Assembly (NCBI GenBank): GCA_001695595.3 | Contig: MBPM02000046.1 | Coordinates: 310,001-374,000, forward strand | Origin: Plasmopara viticola | Taxonomy: Eukaryota > Oomycota > Peronosporomycetes > Peronosporales > Peronosporaceae | DNA: 64,000 nucleotides | Direction of reading: 5' to 3' | Part shown: one piece after another, positions 11,640 to 22,864 of the stretch | Numbering within the stretch: position 1 is the first letter of the stretch | Layout of the letters: each line of letters begins with the position of its first letter | The notes under the pieces: generated by a model | What the model was told of the DNA's origin: nothing | The model's input: only the letters and a program-made list of their open reading frames with translations | Databases searched by the model: none | Translations under genes and position numbers: made by a program

Positions 11640-12438
11640 CTTACTGCAGCAATGTTGCACTCGTGAAATCAACTTTCACTCTGAGATTATACGACGGCAT
11701 GTTCTGAGAATCGATAGTGCGAATAAATTATATTTGCGAATCATCAACCGTCGCTGCTAAGTGTTCCTGACAGCAAAATGAAATTTTTCGGTCAATGCTA
11801 CTTTTTAATTAAGCCTTTTCGCCTTTTTAGTAATGGCTTGCTACCGATGCATTAATCGGGCCTCGAGACGAACGGTTGATCTCTACAGTAAATTGATAAA
11901 TATTTTAAACTAGGAAACAAACGCATTAGATGTATCACTCACACGGCTTACCCATTTAATATTAACCGACAGACATCCGTTGTTATGCGATGCAGTTGCA
12001 TCCTTCCATGAAATTATGAAGTTAGATGTATAGCGACGAAGGTGTACCGACAATAGGGTAAGCACCATTACCATTTTGATTATCGCATCAGCGTAGCGGT
12101 TGTTAGGAATTGCGACGTTTTGTTAAGGCGACTTATGTGCTGTCCGAGGGCACTATTTTGCTCTCAAGCCATAGCTGAAAGTACTAAAATAAAAAAAGTG
12201 GTAATGTCTACCAAGCCCAGTTTGTTTCAGTCAATAATAAACGCGATGGAAATTGTATCGAATATCAAGTAAGCTTTCATCAGTATCGAGTATTTGTGAG
12301 CAATAAAAGCCCGCGAAGCTGAGATGCTCAATATATAATTTTGCAGCGGCAGTCATAAGTATGTAGCATACTTAAACGCAATTTAATCTGTATGTACGCA
12401 AGAATACTAAACAAAAACAGCATGTTAGTCACATAAGC
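11640..12438 (+). repeat. U2-upstream duplicated block, copy 2
   Basis: It aligns with 150-1034 and 52900-54090. Landmarks are 'atcgtcgctgctaa'-type sequence near 11747, 'gacagcaaaatga' near 11769 and 'gttatgcgatgcagttgcatc' near 11981. It leads directly into a damaged U2 copy. Confidence 0.6.
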
Positions 12439-12600
12439 ATGACTTCTCGGCCGTTTGGCTAAGGTCAAGTGTAGTATCTGTTCTAATCAGTGTAAAAGCT
12501 GGTTTTTGCAACTTTTGCAGTCAATTTCAGGTTTGTGTTTGGATTGCCTAATTGTTGCTGAGCAGTTGGGACGGTTTACACCTTTCCCCGTGAGGCCAAC
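12439..12600 (+). pseudogene. U2 snRNA pseudogene
   Basis: It has the U2 5' region (CTTCTCGGCCGTTTGGCTAAGGTCAAG, quoted here from 12443 on), an intact GTAGTA branch-point site and the CCCGTGAGGCCAAC end. It has lost about 12 nt of the 'ggcttgctagtag' arm and about 9-12 nt around 'ctccgggggct', and the Sm site reads AACTTTTG. Those losses break the 3' stem-loops, so a working RNA is unlikely. Confidence 0.8.
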
Positions 12601-12799
12601 TTCATTATAAAGTTTTATACACCCTTGCTAATATTTGCTAAATCTTGTCGTTCAGGATCTGAGTCCATAGGCTTAGAGATCTGTTAAGTGCACATCATCC
12701 ATACCATACTCAGCCCAATTGTCAATACGTGCTTTAATGTCATTAAGTAACGTTGCGCAATTTAAATTCTATAATGCTTCCAGTTTCTAGTAATTCGCA

Positions 12800-13510
12800 C
12801 TCGTGTGCTACACCCAAGCCTATCCTTCTACTTTGCATACTGATTTACTCCGATCAATGAATACTTGCCAATGCGTTCGTAATTACCAAGTGTCGTCTTG
12901 TACGTACTCACAACTACGTTTTCTACAAACACAAAGCGATGCGATAGCGTATCGTATATATTAATCACTTTCTCGTATTTACACCACAATTTTCTCTGGT
13001 AGCGCAATCTCACTGGTGACCACAGCTCGGCATGCTTGTGCTGATTCAATGCTTTGGTCAGTAGGTCTACGCGCTTAAGCTCGGCTTTAAGGTAGCGCGG
13101 CTCTGAAATACCATGACGGGCAATGTCTTTGACAAAGCTGAGTCGGACATCAACGTGTTCACATGCAGCATTATTCGTAGTGTCAATGAAAGTCCCATTA
13201 TCATCGGCGTCTCTCCTATCTCGAGGAGCTCTTGAGCCGATTCCTTGCTTTTACGTGGGCCAGCTAATGGGTATACCGTTGAGAAGCACCATTGCTCCAG
13301 CAAGGAACTTCCTGTCGCTCTTGTATGCAGCAAAATCGGCATCGCTGAGGGACTCAAGTGTCTTCGCGACGCATTTCTAGTCGCATGTCCGTGCTCCCTG
13401 CGAGGTGTCGTGCGATACGTGCTCCCGGGATTCATAAGCGTGCCGCTCTCCCTTGGAAATCGCAGTAGTGACCTACCCGGGCTCTTTCTGAGTGTCACAG
13501 GTGAGCGTTA
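12800..13510 (-). pseudogene. Copia RNase H region remnant, copy 2
   Basis: Homologous, in the same orientation, to 1620-2110 of the first Copia remnant (for example 'caatgctttggtcagta' near 13049 and 'ttaaggtagcgcgg' near 13088). A minus frame of 143 codons at 13498-13067 is open but not recognisable as a whole domain. Sequence similarity stops near 13515, where a segment in opposite orientation begins. Confidence 0.6.
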
Positions 13511-13532
13511 CTATAACAAGTAGGTTGACGCG

Positions 13533-13960
13533 GTGCTGCCAGTCTTCAACGCATTCACACATCATAGAGCGGCTGTATCAGACGTTCGAGACTACGATCA
13601 CTGCATCCCAGTAGATGAAGCTGTACACGGTAAAAAATTGACTTCAAGCAAACCTGACCCGAACATGTTTTTCTACTTTATGAAGCGAGCAATGCGTGTG
13701 GCGGTGTCGACGTGCAGGAGCTTGACGGCATTGTACACTATGCATCAAGTGAGTGGCATAGAATGCTGATGGCCAAGTGCGACGGAAAACAAGCCACGCG
13801 GAAGTGGCAAGGTTGGGAACATCCGGTTAGTCTGCTTTGACGAAGGGTCAAAATCTAAGCAGAACAATGACGCCAAGTAAGTTTGGCGAAATAATCCAAC
13901 ACCAAGGACGTTGTCAACTATACGATGTCCGTGCAGATGACACCGCTCAGAAAAAGTTGT
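13533..13960 (+). pseudogene. inverted Copia gag fragment
   Basis: A plus frame (13533-13769) carries SDVRDYDHCIPVDEAV, matching VQDYDHRVRVDEVVY in copy 1 but on the opposite strand to the surrounding RNase H and RT pieces. The rest (to 13960) has no clear reading. Confidence 0.6.
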
Positions 13961-14432
13961 AAGTTTTTAAACCGCGGGTCTAGCAAACTTCTTGCCCACC
14001 ATGAGACGCATCTTGAGGATGAACGCAAGTGCGACGATAAGTGAGTTGTTGCCAACGAAAAAAATGACGGCTGACGACGGTCGGATGTGTGTTACTTTGC
14101 GTGATGGCGCGTGAAAAACAAGCGTTATCCGGCTTACCAGAATCTATTGTAAGGCGTTGCTGTCTCGCAATATCGTGTCGCATGGCAAGCTTGAGATCAA
14201 AGCTACCGGAACCCACGCGCTAGGACTAAGCTGTCTCTATCGCGGGATGCTGGTAGCAATCCAACCCATATTGGAACCGGGTTCCGTACCCCTCATTACA
14301 CTAAGGGGCCTTTTCGGTCAGTGGGGCGTCCCCCACCCAAACTGGCGCGTTTTGGTAGGGCAGTCACACACTCGGGTGTGATGGCTCGTCCACTTTAGTG
14401 ACCTATCTCCGGCTGCCTTAATTCGGATCCTA
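13961..14432. other. Copia-related spacer, no gene
   Basis: Contains 'gtcgcatggcaagcttgag' at ~14175, whose reverse complement lies at ~17705-17723 near the 5' side of the Copia integrase piece. This again points to an inversion. No intact reading frame recognised. Confidence 0.4.
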
Positions 14433-14577
14433 TGGGGTAGCATATGAGAATTGATATCACGACTGAGAATTAACTCTCCAGCCAATCACAGCGAAGAAAT
14501 GCCAATCAGTTTAATTCATATAAACACCAGTGCCTGCCCGTTAGCGAAAAGTGCCTGCCCGGTATCATTTCCCTATT
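14433..14577 (+). repeat. promoter-bearing repeat DR, copy 1
   Basis: Direct repeat of 18300-18467. It begins GGGGTAGCATATGAGAATTG, then has a CCAAT-type box (AGCCAATCACAG), a TATA-like CATATAAACA, and two units of GTGCCTGCCCG separated by TTAGCGAAAA, ending GGTATCATTTC. It could be an LTR, since it carries promoter-like boxes and flanks Copia sequence, or one end of a DNA transposon. The usual TG...CA ends are not evident. Confidence 0.6.
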
Positions 14578-14699
14578 TTTAAAAGCTGTGTTCAATTGCT
14601 CTCTTCGTTTCAGAGCTGTATAGAGAGAATATGTACTCGACGGCCAGATGATTCATTGGGGATGTTCTCGTTGGCAACGGCCTTTGAGCTTACCGGCAG

Positions 14700-15290
14700 C
14701 GTGACAGTTGTTGCCATTTACGGTACATTCAGTCCAATACCGTAGTATCTCTCCCGGAAGCGTGCGTCGACAATATCTATAAGGAAGCACAAGAAGCGCG
14801 AAGAGCTCAATCAGCCAGCATTTTAGCAAAAGCTGGCCCGACCTACTGCTTTATTGACAATGCCAACAGATTTTGTCCTATTACAGTTGACAACTTTTTA
14901 ACGCCGTATGCACCCCACAATGAAAATTTAACACTATGTTTTACACATTGATGGCACATCTTTTACACGCAACGCAGCTTCACGTAATACTTACTCGAAA
15001 CTTATACTGTGAGGCTCAAACTTATCACGTAAAAAAGCTTCCAGGTCGGGCCTCGATGGTGTCGACCATCTACCAGCTCTTTGCAGTCGATCTTTTCCAG
15101 TACTTGTAATAGCATTTATGCTGTATTAAGCCGGTCCTACAGAGCCGGCGAGTTGAAGTCAAATGGCTAATGCATAACAAAGGCATGCAAACGACATGTA
15201 TGTAGTTTACAGTGCTTATGAAGTGTTGCTGAGAGACCCGGCATTTCTTTAGCCACATCGACGATAGAAAGGGTCAAATTAGCAAATAAG
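14700..15290 (+). repeat. unidentified coding remnant W, copy 1
   Basis: It matches 48420-48960 in the same orientation and about 59400-59620 in the opposite one. Landmarks are 'gaagcacaagaagc(g/a)cgaa', 'atcag(c)cagc', 'acgcaacgcag(c)ttc', 'ccgtgaggc' (approximate) and 'agccacatcg'. One frame gives peptides such as ATQLHVILTRNLYCEAQTY. All frames are broken. No family recognised; probably an old mobile-element protein. Confidence 0.5.
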
Positions 15291-15299
15291 ACTTGTCAC

Positions 15300-15790
15300 A
15301 AAATTACCGCACACATCGTACGAGGCGAATCTACTGCCGACAGTAGAGGGAAGGACGTCAAGTCTTGAATACTGGCGACTCTCGTTGACCTATAAGCGCA
15401 GATTGCGCAGATGGAGGTCTCGAATTTAATAGCGGAGAAGACAAGCGGGTGATGGGTACGATTGAGTCCGAAATTCTTTGCTCTGCTTTTGGCAACTGTC
15501 GCGGCGGTGCTCCGACAACCTTCAAACAGTCACCAATACGTCCAAAGAACTTGTTCAAGTTTACCGCACCCCGAAGCGAAGTGTTACTACAATGGCGAGA
15601 ACCGAACGTCGATGCACGACTTGATGGCTCGGAGCCTTACAAAGGCTTGGGCTTTGGTTTTTAAGCTAAGGGTGAACGTTGCTGCACCAAGTTCAGTACG
15701 CACACGCAACATGTGGGTTGAATGATCTGAAGACGATATCAGGCTGTGTGCATCAAGCCCGTGAGAGCAGGCTTCTAACAAGGGACTAAA
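15300..15790 (+). pseudogene. inverted Copia gag fragment
   Basis: The plus frame 15449-15664 contains CSAFGNCRGGAPTTF. Its DNA aligns with the minus-strand gag piece at 5366-5580 of copy 1, so this piece is inverted relative to the RT that follows. Confidence 0.6.
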
Positions 15791-16560
15791 AGGAATTGAT
15801 TGCTGTCGTTCCAGTGTCTGCTAATCTTTGCAAGCAGGATGCTGTTCGGTTTGATTGTATCGTAACAGTCATCGATGATTGGATTACGTATCTGACTTTC
15901 CAACTTTACCCAAAAAAGCAGTTCATTATAAATTTCTTCTTGAACTCAGAAACGCGCACGCGTGTCAAAAAACTTCACTCAAATATCGAGAAAACATCGA
16001 AACGGTCTTAAGCAATCGATGCCTGTTGCTGTCGTCGCACTAATTCGAAATTATCGTCGTAGACACCCACCGCAATCATTTAGTTTGGTAGTATAGGCAC
16101 ATGTCACCAACGCAGTCTTTTAATCCTACTTTGAAAAGTCTTGGTTGCATCAGTTAACCCAGCTCAAACCCGAACAGACTTTTCATCAGCTTAAGTATGA
16201 CTTCACTTGCACTGGACACTCCAGTTGCCCTAAGCTGCTCGTCCCTGGTCAGCATACCGCTTGGTACGCGCAACAGTAGCACTAGGTGCTCTTTCTTGTC
16301 AGCCTTCACAAAGGCATTTGACATATCACCATTTGCACACACATGTGGACAGTATCAAGTTTAGAACGAGGAAGACGAATGTACCGCGCAAAGAACACAC
16401 CATGGGACCGCAAGTCTCCGCATCACCTTTATCGTTGACACGTTTATCATTGCGGAGAATGAAAGCAAGTGGTCGAGACCGGAGATTTGCTCATTTTAAT
16501 GTAAAACAAGTCGCGTCCTAAGTCTCTCTACCAAGTTGTTTACCTCTGTCTTTGTCTTGA
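15791..16560 (-). pseudogene. Copia reverse transcriptase remnant, copy 2
   Basis: The 62-aa minus frame at 16342-16154 reads GDMSNAFVKADKKEHLVLL, VPSGMLTRDEQLRATGVS and LMKSLFGFE: the Copia RT block starting with the first catalytic aspartate region and ending at the KSLFG motif. It is the close counterpart of 2860-2650 in copy 1. Stops surround it. Confidence 0.85.
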
Positions 16561-17700
16561 GCACCCATCTTTCGTGTAGCCTTTTTTAGTGACCGATCGC
16601 TTGATTTCGCTCCGTATTTTGTTGTTCCCAAGGGCCTGAATTTCTTCGAGCGTGATCTTGCTCCAAGCACCAGCTCACGCTGAGGCGTGAGTCATCGGTT
16701 TGGCTCAAATGTTTGAAACACAGTGGCTACGTCATTGATCATTGGCGCTGTGTCTTTCATTGATCGCTTACTTTCTTCACGTGTGCCATTCTTCTTCGTC
16801 ATTTTCACCTTGACCCGGTCGCTGCAATGCTGGCCAGATATCCGCGCGACACCTTGAGATCATTACTGTAATCATTCAGATTCAGACTGGGATAGCGTTG
16901 TATGTTCTGCGTATCGAAAAGCGTCTGGACATTTTCCACATATTTCGTTACAATGACCTCTTTAGAATGTTGACGCGGTTGCCTTTGGTTTCATTGCTGG
17001 GCTCAAACGTGCGCACGATGCGCAAAGGACATTCGCTCTCGGTACACTTAATACACTAAGCCGAACATATTGATCTCGTGGAGATTGAAAGCTTGCGTAG
17101 TCAGCACCACGATTATCGACTGCTTAAAATTCATGCTTGAAGGGATGCAAATCTATACGCGAGTACTCGACCGCGTCATCTCAAAATAAGAGCGGGCGGT
17201 TGCTTGCGAATATAATGGAGCACACCATGTATGGCGTCGTTCGGCGTATACGCTCGACCTTACCATTTAAAATTTACTTACGTTCCTCGCTCACCCCTCT
17301 TGTGGTCCACGAAGTTGGTGAGGAACACACGGTCTTACGGTGTGATCGGTCATTCCAGACACGAAGATTTGACTATACCTTCAACCCGATCGCTGGATAA
17401 GTACACACCGGTGTTCTTCTTGTACTTCGCGTTCCGCACGTGCCACGAACATCACTGTCAGCAGGATGCTAGACCTCGATTCGCACGTTCTCCTCCCAAC
17501 AATGTCGTACGCCGGATTACCGAAGCGTTAGTGAACGTGCACGTGCGTTTCCTTCCTCCCGCACAACACCATTATCCCCCCTGCTGCGATGCTTCATCTA
17601 TCGCGGCCAGGACCGAGTCAACTATTCTCACGTCGACTTTTTCGTCCCAAACGAGGGAGATAAGCGCTCAGAGAATGTTCTAGTATTCCAGCCCGTATTC
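16561..17700 (-). pseudogene. Copia RT N-terminus and integrase remnant, copy 2
   Basis: It continues the copy-2 element upstream in element sense. 16540-16700 parallels 2970-3170 ('tgtctttgtcttgagcaccca'), and 17137-17450 parallels 3560-3990 ('gagtactcgaccgcgtcatctcaa', 'acaccggtgt.cttcttgtact'). No continuous protein survives. Open frames on the plus strand here are antisense shadows. Confidence 0.7.
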
Positions 17701-17732
17701 TGTCTGCTCAAGCTTGCCATGCGAGACCGACC

Positions 17733-17770
17733 CTCTGGTTCGAGCGGTTAGCCGTTCGACCCAGGGCCGG
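17733..17770. other. GC-rich hairpin resembling a tRNA arm
   Basis: GGTTCGAGCGG, TTAG, CCGTTCGACCC can fold into an almost perfect hairpin, and GGTTCGA looks like a pol III B box. A full tRNA cloverleaf could not be built. It may be a relic primer-binding or tRNA-like sequence near the 5' end of the Copia piece. Confidence 0.3.
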
Positions 17771-17809
17771 GAGGTACGTGGCTCGATACCCAATCTCAGA
17801 TGCAACTTT

Positions 17810-18299
17810 TCCCAAAACTACTTTTCGACGGCTTCGGAATAGGTTGGGGTGACGCCCTCTTTCCAAGCGCGGGGGCTAAATGCTCGCGCGCTTCGGACAG
17901 GTTCTCTCGGGCATCTGCAGGTCTCCAACGAGTCTCACCCTCGACGCGACGGTCTCCAGCGCCAGAGCGCCACCTGGGCTCTTACCAAGTCAGAGCTAAC
18001 CAAAATCATGGAAGGCCCTGCACTGCCCGCCGAACGAGACCCGACGTATGCGGACACCACTCTATGCCGTGGACTAGCCAGACTGAGTTTATTGGTTTAC
18101 AGCAATAAACCTCTCATCCCCGAGCTCCGTGTACCCCTCATCTCCGAGCTCCGTGTTTATAGCTTTGCGTGCGTCCTCGTGAGAGCTGAAGACACGCTGA
18201 CCAAGAGTTTGCAGGGTGTTCATGGTGTTAATACTGCAGAAGAATACGTCAAAGTTGCGTGAAAAGTCGCGGTTTTAACGTCGAAAAGTAGTTTTGGGA
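17810..18299 (-). mobile_element. small TIR element (MULE-like?) holding a SINE fragment
   Basis: Perfect 21-bp terminal inverted repeats: 17810-17830 starts TCCCAAAACTAC and 18279-18299 is its reverse complement. Inside, a minus-strand ATG at 18219 opens a ~44-codon frame with LGQRVFSSHEDARKAINTEL, which resembles the start of FAR1/MULE DNA-binding regions. It ends where a truncated SINE copy begins. The flanks show no clear target duplication. The MULE assignment is inference. Confidence 0.45.
17833..18088 (+). repeat. SINE-like retroposon fragment (copy 1)
   Basis: It matches the GC-rich retroposon at 36182-36508, 38908-39227 and 39758-40073, from 'aggttggggtgacgccctc' to 'ctagccagactgag'. 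It lacks about 19 bp in the middle ('cctcacgacctcggtgctgg' region) and the 3' ATTAC tail. It sits within the small TIR element. Confidence 0.75.
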
Positions 18300-18467
18300 T
18301 TGGGGTAGCATATGAGAATTGATATCACGACTGAGAAATAATTCTTCAGCCAATCACAGGAAAGAAATGCCAATCATATCAATTTATATAAACATTAGTG
18401 CCTGCCCGTTAGCGAAAAGTGCCTGCCCGTTAGCGAAAAGTGCCTGCCCGGTATCATTTCACTAAAA
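18300..18467 (+). repeat. promoter-bearing repeat DR, copy 2
   Basis: Second copy of 14433-14577, same orientation. It has GGGGTAGCATATGAGAATTG, a CCAAT box, TTATATAAACATTAG as TATA region, and three GTGCCTGCCCG units spaced by TTAGCGAAAA (period 21 bp; copy 1 has two units), then GGTATCATTTC. It starts one base after the TIR element. Confidence 0.6.
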
Positions 18468-18569
18468 ATATTGCTAAAAGGTGACGCAAATAATTTGATC
18501 GGACGAAGCTATGCATCTTTCCTAAAAGTTGATGTACGCAAAATAGTGCGGCAACGACAAGTGCACACA

Positions 18570-20660
18570 GTACAGTTAAAGAACTGTGTCTTTCATTTCT
18601 TGCCATTGAAAGCGAATTGACACCGCGTCACGGCGCAGATCAACAGCGCTAGCACTGCTTCAGCTTAAGCTTGTTGCTCTTTTTTTAGAGATGCCATTAT
18701 TAGGTCCAGATGTTGCCACCTTTCAATAGCCTACACACCTGGTTTATAAAATCTGTAGGCCTAGGTCTGTAGCATTCAAATTTCACCAAAAAATATTTGA
18801 GCTCTCAAAAATCTTACACTTTTCGGCTTGTAATTACAAAAAAGTGCAATTGTGAATACTCTTTGAATTGTCAATAATTGTCGCAATTTGGTCTATAAAC
18901 TCTAATTTGACTTTTATATGACCTTTTTGAGGTATTTTCGCTACAATTATAAGATAAGACATATAACGTTGTTGTACCTTTGATGCAAGTGACGCGAAGT
19001 CTTTACTAAAGCTCAGTTGCTTATGACCAGGATACTAAAGATGTTGTAAAGAAGGGCTATCGCAAAAGAATCACGCAAGTATGCAAAATATGCAAATTGT
19101 ACAAAGTATGCAAAGCTGATCTGCCTATTAAACAATCTTTAAAGATTGCTTGCAGTGCTTCAAGCATCAAAACTAAAGAGGGTATTCACTTTAATATTGG
19201 ACTCACAACAAAAATATGAAAGATTTTAGCGGATAGTACCTGGCCAAATGGAAAGAGTCAACAGAATGCTGTGTATCAGCAATTTTGGTGTTTCCTGTTT
19301 CACTTCTAGTTCTAAAAAGTCTAGTTTCTCGAAAGTGTATCTGGTCGAGTTACTTATCGTCATAACTTAAGAAAAGTAAATGTTCATACAAATGTTTAAC
19401 TTGTGTGTAAGTTTCGAAAAAAAATCTACTTTGAATGTCGCACGTTTTTCGGCTAGCAGCTACTCCATGTCGTAAGTTATGAAAGCGCCTTGCACTATGG
19501 GAAGTCACACGCTTTTTATGTGAACAAAAACATGCTACCCACCGTCTAAAGAGGATTGACGTGCATTATAAAATACAGTCTGAGGACTCATCCTATTGAT
19601 AAAGTGATTATCCCATTCAAATTTACCCATAAATTTGTAAATAAATCATCCTAAACAGCATCACTTTGTATGCAAACCGAAAGATAAATCATTCTTCTTT
19701 GTCATCGTAAAGCGAAAAAACAGTTTATCTTGCCACAACTCATATCATGCGCTGTCTTTGATACAAATCCGAGAGACAAACCAAGTGATCAGCTTGAAAT
19801 AGCCCGTCGTACTAAGCCAAGGCAACTCGACTCTGTTAGAAGCCCCAAGATGAATCATGAAACCTCATCCATCCGTCAAAAATTCAGTGAGCGACTTGCT
19901 AGAACGCGTCACGGCACTCAAACTCTAGAAGCAAAGCGTGTATTCCAGAGTGTAATTGCAGGATTTTTTGGAGCTTGCACCTAAGTATCATGGCCACGAA
20001 AGTGGTCACCATTTGAATTATTAGATCTACGTCGCATTAGCACTGTCTGTCTGAGAGGTTTAAATTAGTGTAGAAAGATCAAGCTCTAAGTTTTTATCTG
20101 TCCACAAACTTCATGAATGAATATTTGGATGCAACAATCTATTTGTTGAACTTAGAGTTCTACCAGCGCTCGCACCTCCTGGCCTACAAGCAAGAGATGA
20201 AAATGTAAGACGTAAAGGTTTGTGCTCCCTGCGCACGTATGGTCTGAAGTCGTACCCCAAGAAGCGGCCAACTAATTAAGACCTTATCTCAATTAATCTG
20301 AAGCGTTCCTGATCAAGTAGAAATTTGCAGGGAGCAAGGAAACAGAATTTGCGCCATTAGCGAAGAACGTCGATGATTTGGATTTTCGTCTCGCCCAAGG
20401 ATTTAGAAGGTTGCGTATAAAAACCACGCTATTTTCGGAGAAGAATTTAGTCATGTGTGGCTGATGTTGTAAAAGAATTTTACAAAGCTTGTGCTTGTCG
20501 TGGGCCAATTCTATTGCGTAACACAGTCAGGCGATGGATTAAATTCAGTAAGAAGGCGGAGATTTAATAAGACGGGGTTATCATATAAGTAACACATGGA
20601 TCAATGATCAGTGCATGCTGAATTTCGCTAAGCATAATGCTAGATGCTGATTGCATGGTT
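18570..20660 (+). repeat. long duplication R1, copy 2
   Basis: Counterpart of 6180-7600 (landmarks given there). Long AT-rich stretches without genes, plus an inserted or retained segment at about 19730-20380 absent from copy 1. Confidence 0.6.
19730..19984 (+). CDS. unidentified 84-codon open frame in R1 copy 2
   Basis: Frame starting at TTG and ending TAA. The translation is hydrophilic and rich in Arg, Lys and Ser (NHETSSIRQKFSERLARTRH), with VIAGFFGAC at the end. No signal peptide, motif or homologue recognised. It lies in the part missing from the first R1 copy. The absence of an ATG near the 5' end suggests an exon or the C-terminal remnant of a larger gene. Confidence 0.25.
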   Translation: MPQLISCAVFDTNPRDKPSDQLEIARRTKPRQLDSVRSPKMNHETSSIRQKFSERLARTRHGTQTLEAKRVFQSVIAGFFGACT

Positions 20661-21120
20661 ATCGCCTATATCGAAGTAAAGTATTTTTTTAAGGATTTGT
20701 ATCACAAGGCTGATGCTAAGTCTCGGAACTAAACAAATAGCGATTTGCGACTCCTATAAGCCCTACGTGTAAAATTAAGGTCTGAGAATTGAGTTCACGC
20801 TGCCTCAAAATGAATAGTTACGACAGCTCCGCGGAACCCGATGGCCACGTAGTCAAACTACACCTCATATATTTAAACTGATCCCCTATAAGGATAGAGT
20901 AGTACGCTCACTTCTCGCAGGGTATATAAGTAGCTAATTTGTGCCTATCCTCGACGTTTGTTTGCACAGAGGCCCTGAGCCATTATTGCGTATTCAAATG
21001 CGATTTATAGCATAAAAAGCTTTGTTGGAACAAATGTATTGAAAAGTTCGCTCAAGTAATGCCGACATCAGCGAGGTCAAAATGACCATACAAATCGCCT
21101 TATTGTGGATGGTGAATCAG
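20661..21120. other. intergenic, nothing recognised
   Basis: AT-rich spacer between duplication R1 and the possible Gypsy remnant. No gene or repeat identified. Confidence 0.4.
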
Positions 21121-21480
21121 AAGTTACTCTGATCGTCTTGACCCTCGGTGGATAAGCACAGACTTTTAGGTGCGTTGCCTGAATACAGGGCTCTCCATCT
21201 GGAACTTCACCTGACGCAGTATTCTACTCTGCAATCATGTGCAATCACAGTTCCTTGTAGCCTGGAAGGGTTAGACATAGCTTATAAACCATACGCAATG
21301 CTTGATATCTTTCATGGCAATAATTTCTATTGATATCTTGGGTACACTGATGTAAAGATTTTGACTGCATACGATTACAATGAAATGGCCCGGGAGTGGC
21401 TTTATATGCCGAAATAACTTTCAGGCGGCACGGATGGAGGGAATCTAATATAGCCAGGCGGTCTGGTCTCCAAGGATCTC
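21121..21480 (+). pseudogene. possible Gypsy protease-region remnant
   Basis: A plus frame (21148-21333) gives TVPCSLEGLDIAYKPYAML followed by DIFHGN. This resembles the segment of Ty3/Gypsy proteases that precedes the 'ILGMPWL' block; broken frames follow ('LGYTDVKIL', 'YDYNEMAREW'). Assignment rests on loose motif resemblance only. Confidence 0.3.
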
Positions 21481-22864
21481 AGCTACGCTGATGACAAGGA
21501 GGTCGAGAGTCGAGCTGCTCGCCATATGGGCATCCGTCTATACTTCATAGCAAGGGAGCCAATGTTCCGGGGAATGACATCTCAGTCTCTGGTTGTGCGT
21601 AGAATGCGTTAAATAGGTTTGGAAATCATCGTATACTATTGTATTCACACATGTATGTTTCATAAAAGTTTTTTTTTTATCATACGGCGACATTGTGGAG
21701 ACATACGAAACATATTTTGCACACTCCGTACCGTTGTTGCTAGGTATTAAAATTAACATGGAGCATTTAATTTACCATCATAAGTCATGCCCCTAATAAG
21801 TAGTAGAGCGCTGGCGCCTACTTCTAATTTGAGTATGGCGTCTGTATATGACGTCTACAGGCAATTGATGTATTTTCTGATAGGAAACTATGCCAGCCAC
21901 AAATCAAAAAGGGTTGACACATATTTTTGATGGTGTAAATAACTTCGATGGCTCGTTGATCATCAAGTCGGAATGAATCATTGTCGCTGTACTTGCGCTT
22001 CGACTTCCGGCACGCCTAACAAAAGCAACAGCGCCATAAGTGACCATCACGTCTGCGTTTTCTATTTCGTCTCACAGTTGTCAAAGTTCTCTTTTAGTTT
22101 CTTTTGCAGCTTTTGTATAACTCACCATCAACGCTAGGACGGCTTATTAGTATTCTTTGATGACAAAAAAGCAGATTTTGCGCGTGGATGAGAGGACGAA
22201 AGACGTCTTTGGAGCAAAAACTTCAGTCGTCGTGGGGCCTGCAGTTTTGCAGTAAACACCTTCATCTTGTGGCCATACGCAACATGCATGCTCTTGATTT
22301 GCTTTTGCGGTAGAACGAACCAAGCAGTTAAAACTAAACTACAATTAGCGGGCCATATTAACTCTAAACTGAAGGAAGACCGCGACGATTTGCTCCTCTT
22401 CTTAAAACCTAGTTTGTATTTTTAAGCCACACTTTTAAGTATTTCTTTTTGTCAGTTCGCTTTGAAAATGTTATTTTCGGACTCTTTTTATTATTAATTA
22501 TACCTAGAATTGAACCGGATATTAATTCACCCTTTATCAGGTTTTATTACTAGTATCGAGATATTAAACGCCTGCTAGCTAAGAACAAAGTATATCTTTA
22601 CAGCGTTGGTCAATTCGAAAAGTAGCCTAACAAATACGTGGCTAACACCTTTCTTACGTGAGCCCAATTACAATATCAAGTATTTGTCTCATATCGATAT
22701 TCGTTCTAGTTTGTCAAAAAAGTTTATTCACGCATAGATGAAGATCCGTACCAATTCTTTGGGGAGGAGGCACACATGGCTACTCCCCGTGCTGCATAAA
22801 GTACACCTTCTACTCAATAAAAATACATTGTCGTATACAGCCATCGACTTTTCTATAAATTTGA
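21481..22864. other. gene-free spacer
   Basis: Nothing recognised beyond scattered short frames. 21.9-22.1 kb resembles 7560-7730 ('gtgaccat'/'cgaccat', 'tcgtctcacagttgtc'), extending the R1 duplication in fragmented form. Confidence 0.35.

Noticed and set aside
14220..14290. Possible tRNA gene (GGTTCCGTACC-like B box)
   Set aside because: No acceptor stem or full cloverleaf could be paired; the A box is missing.
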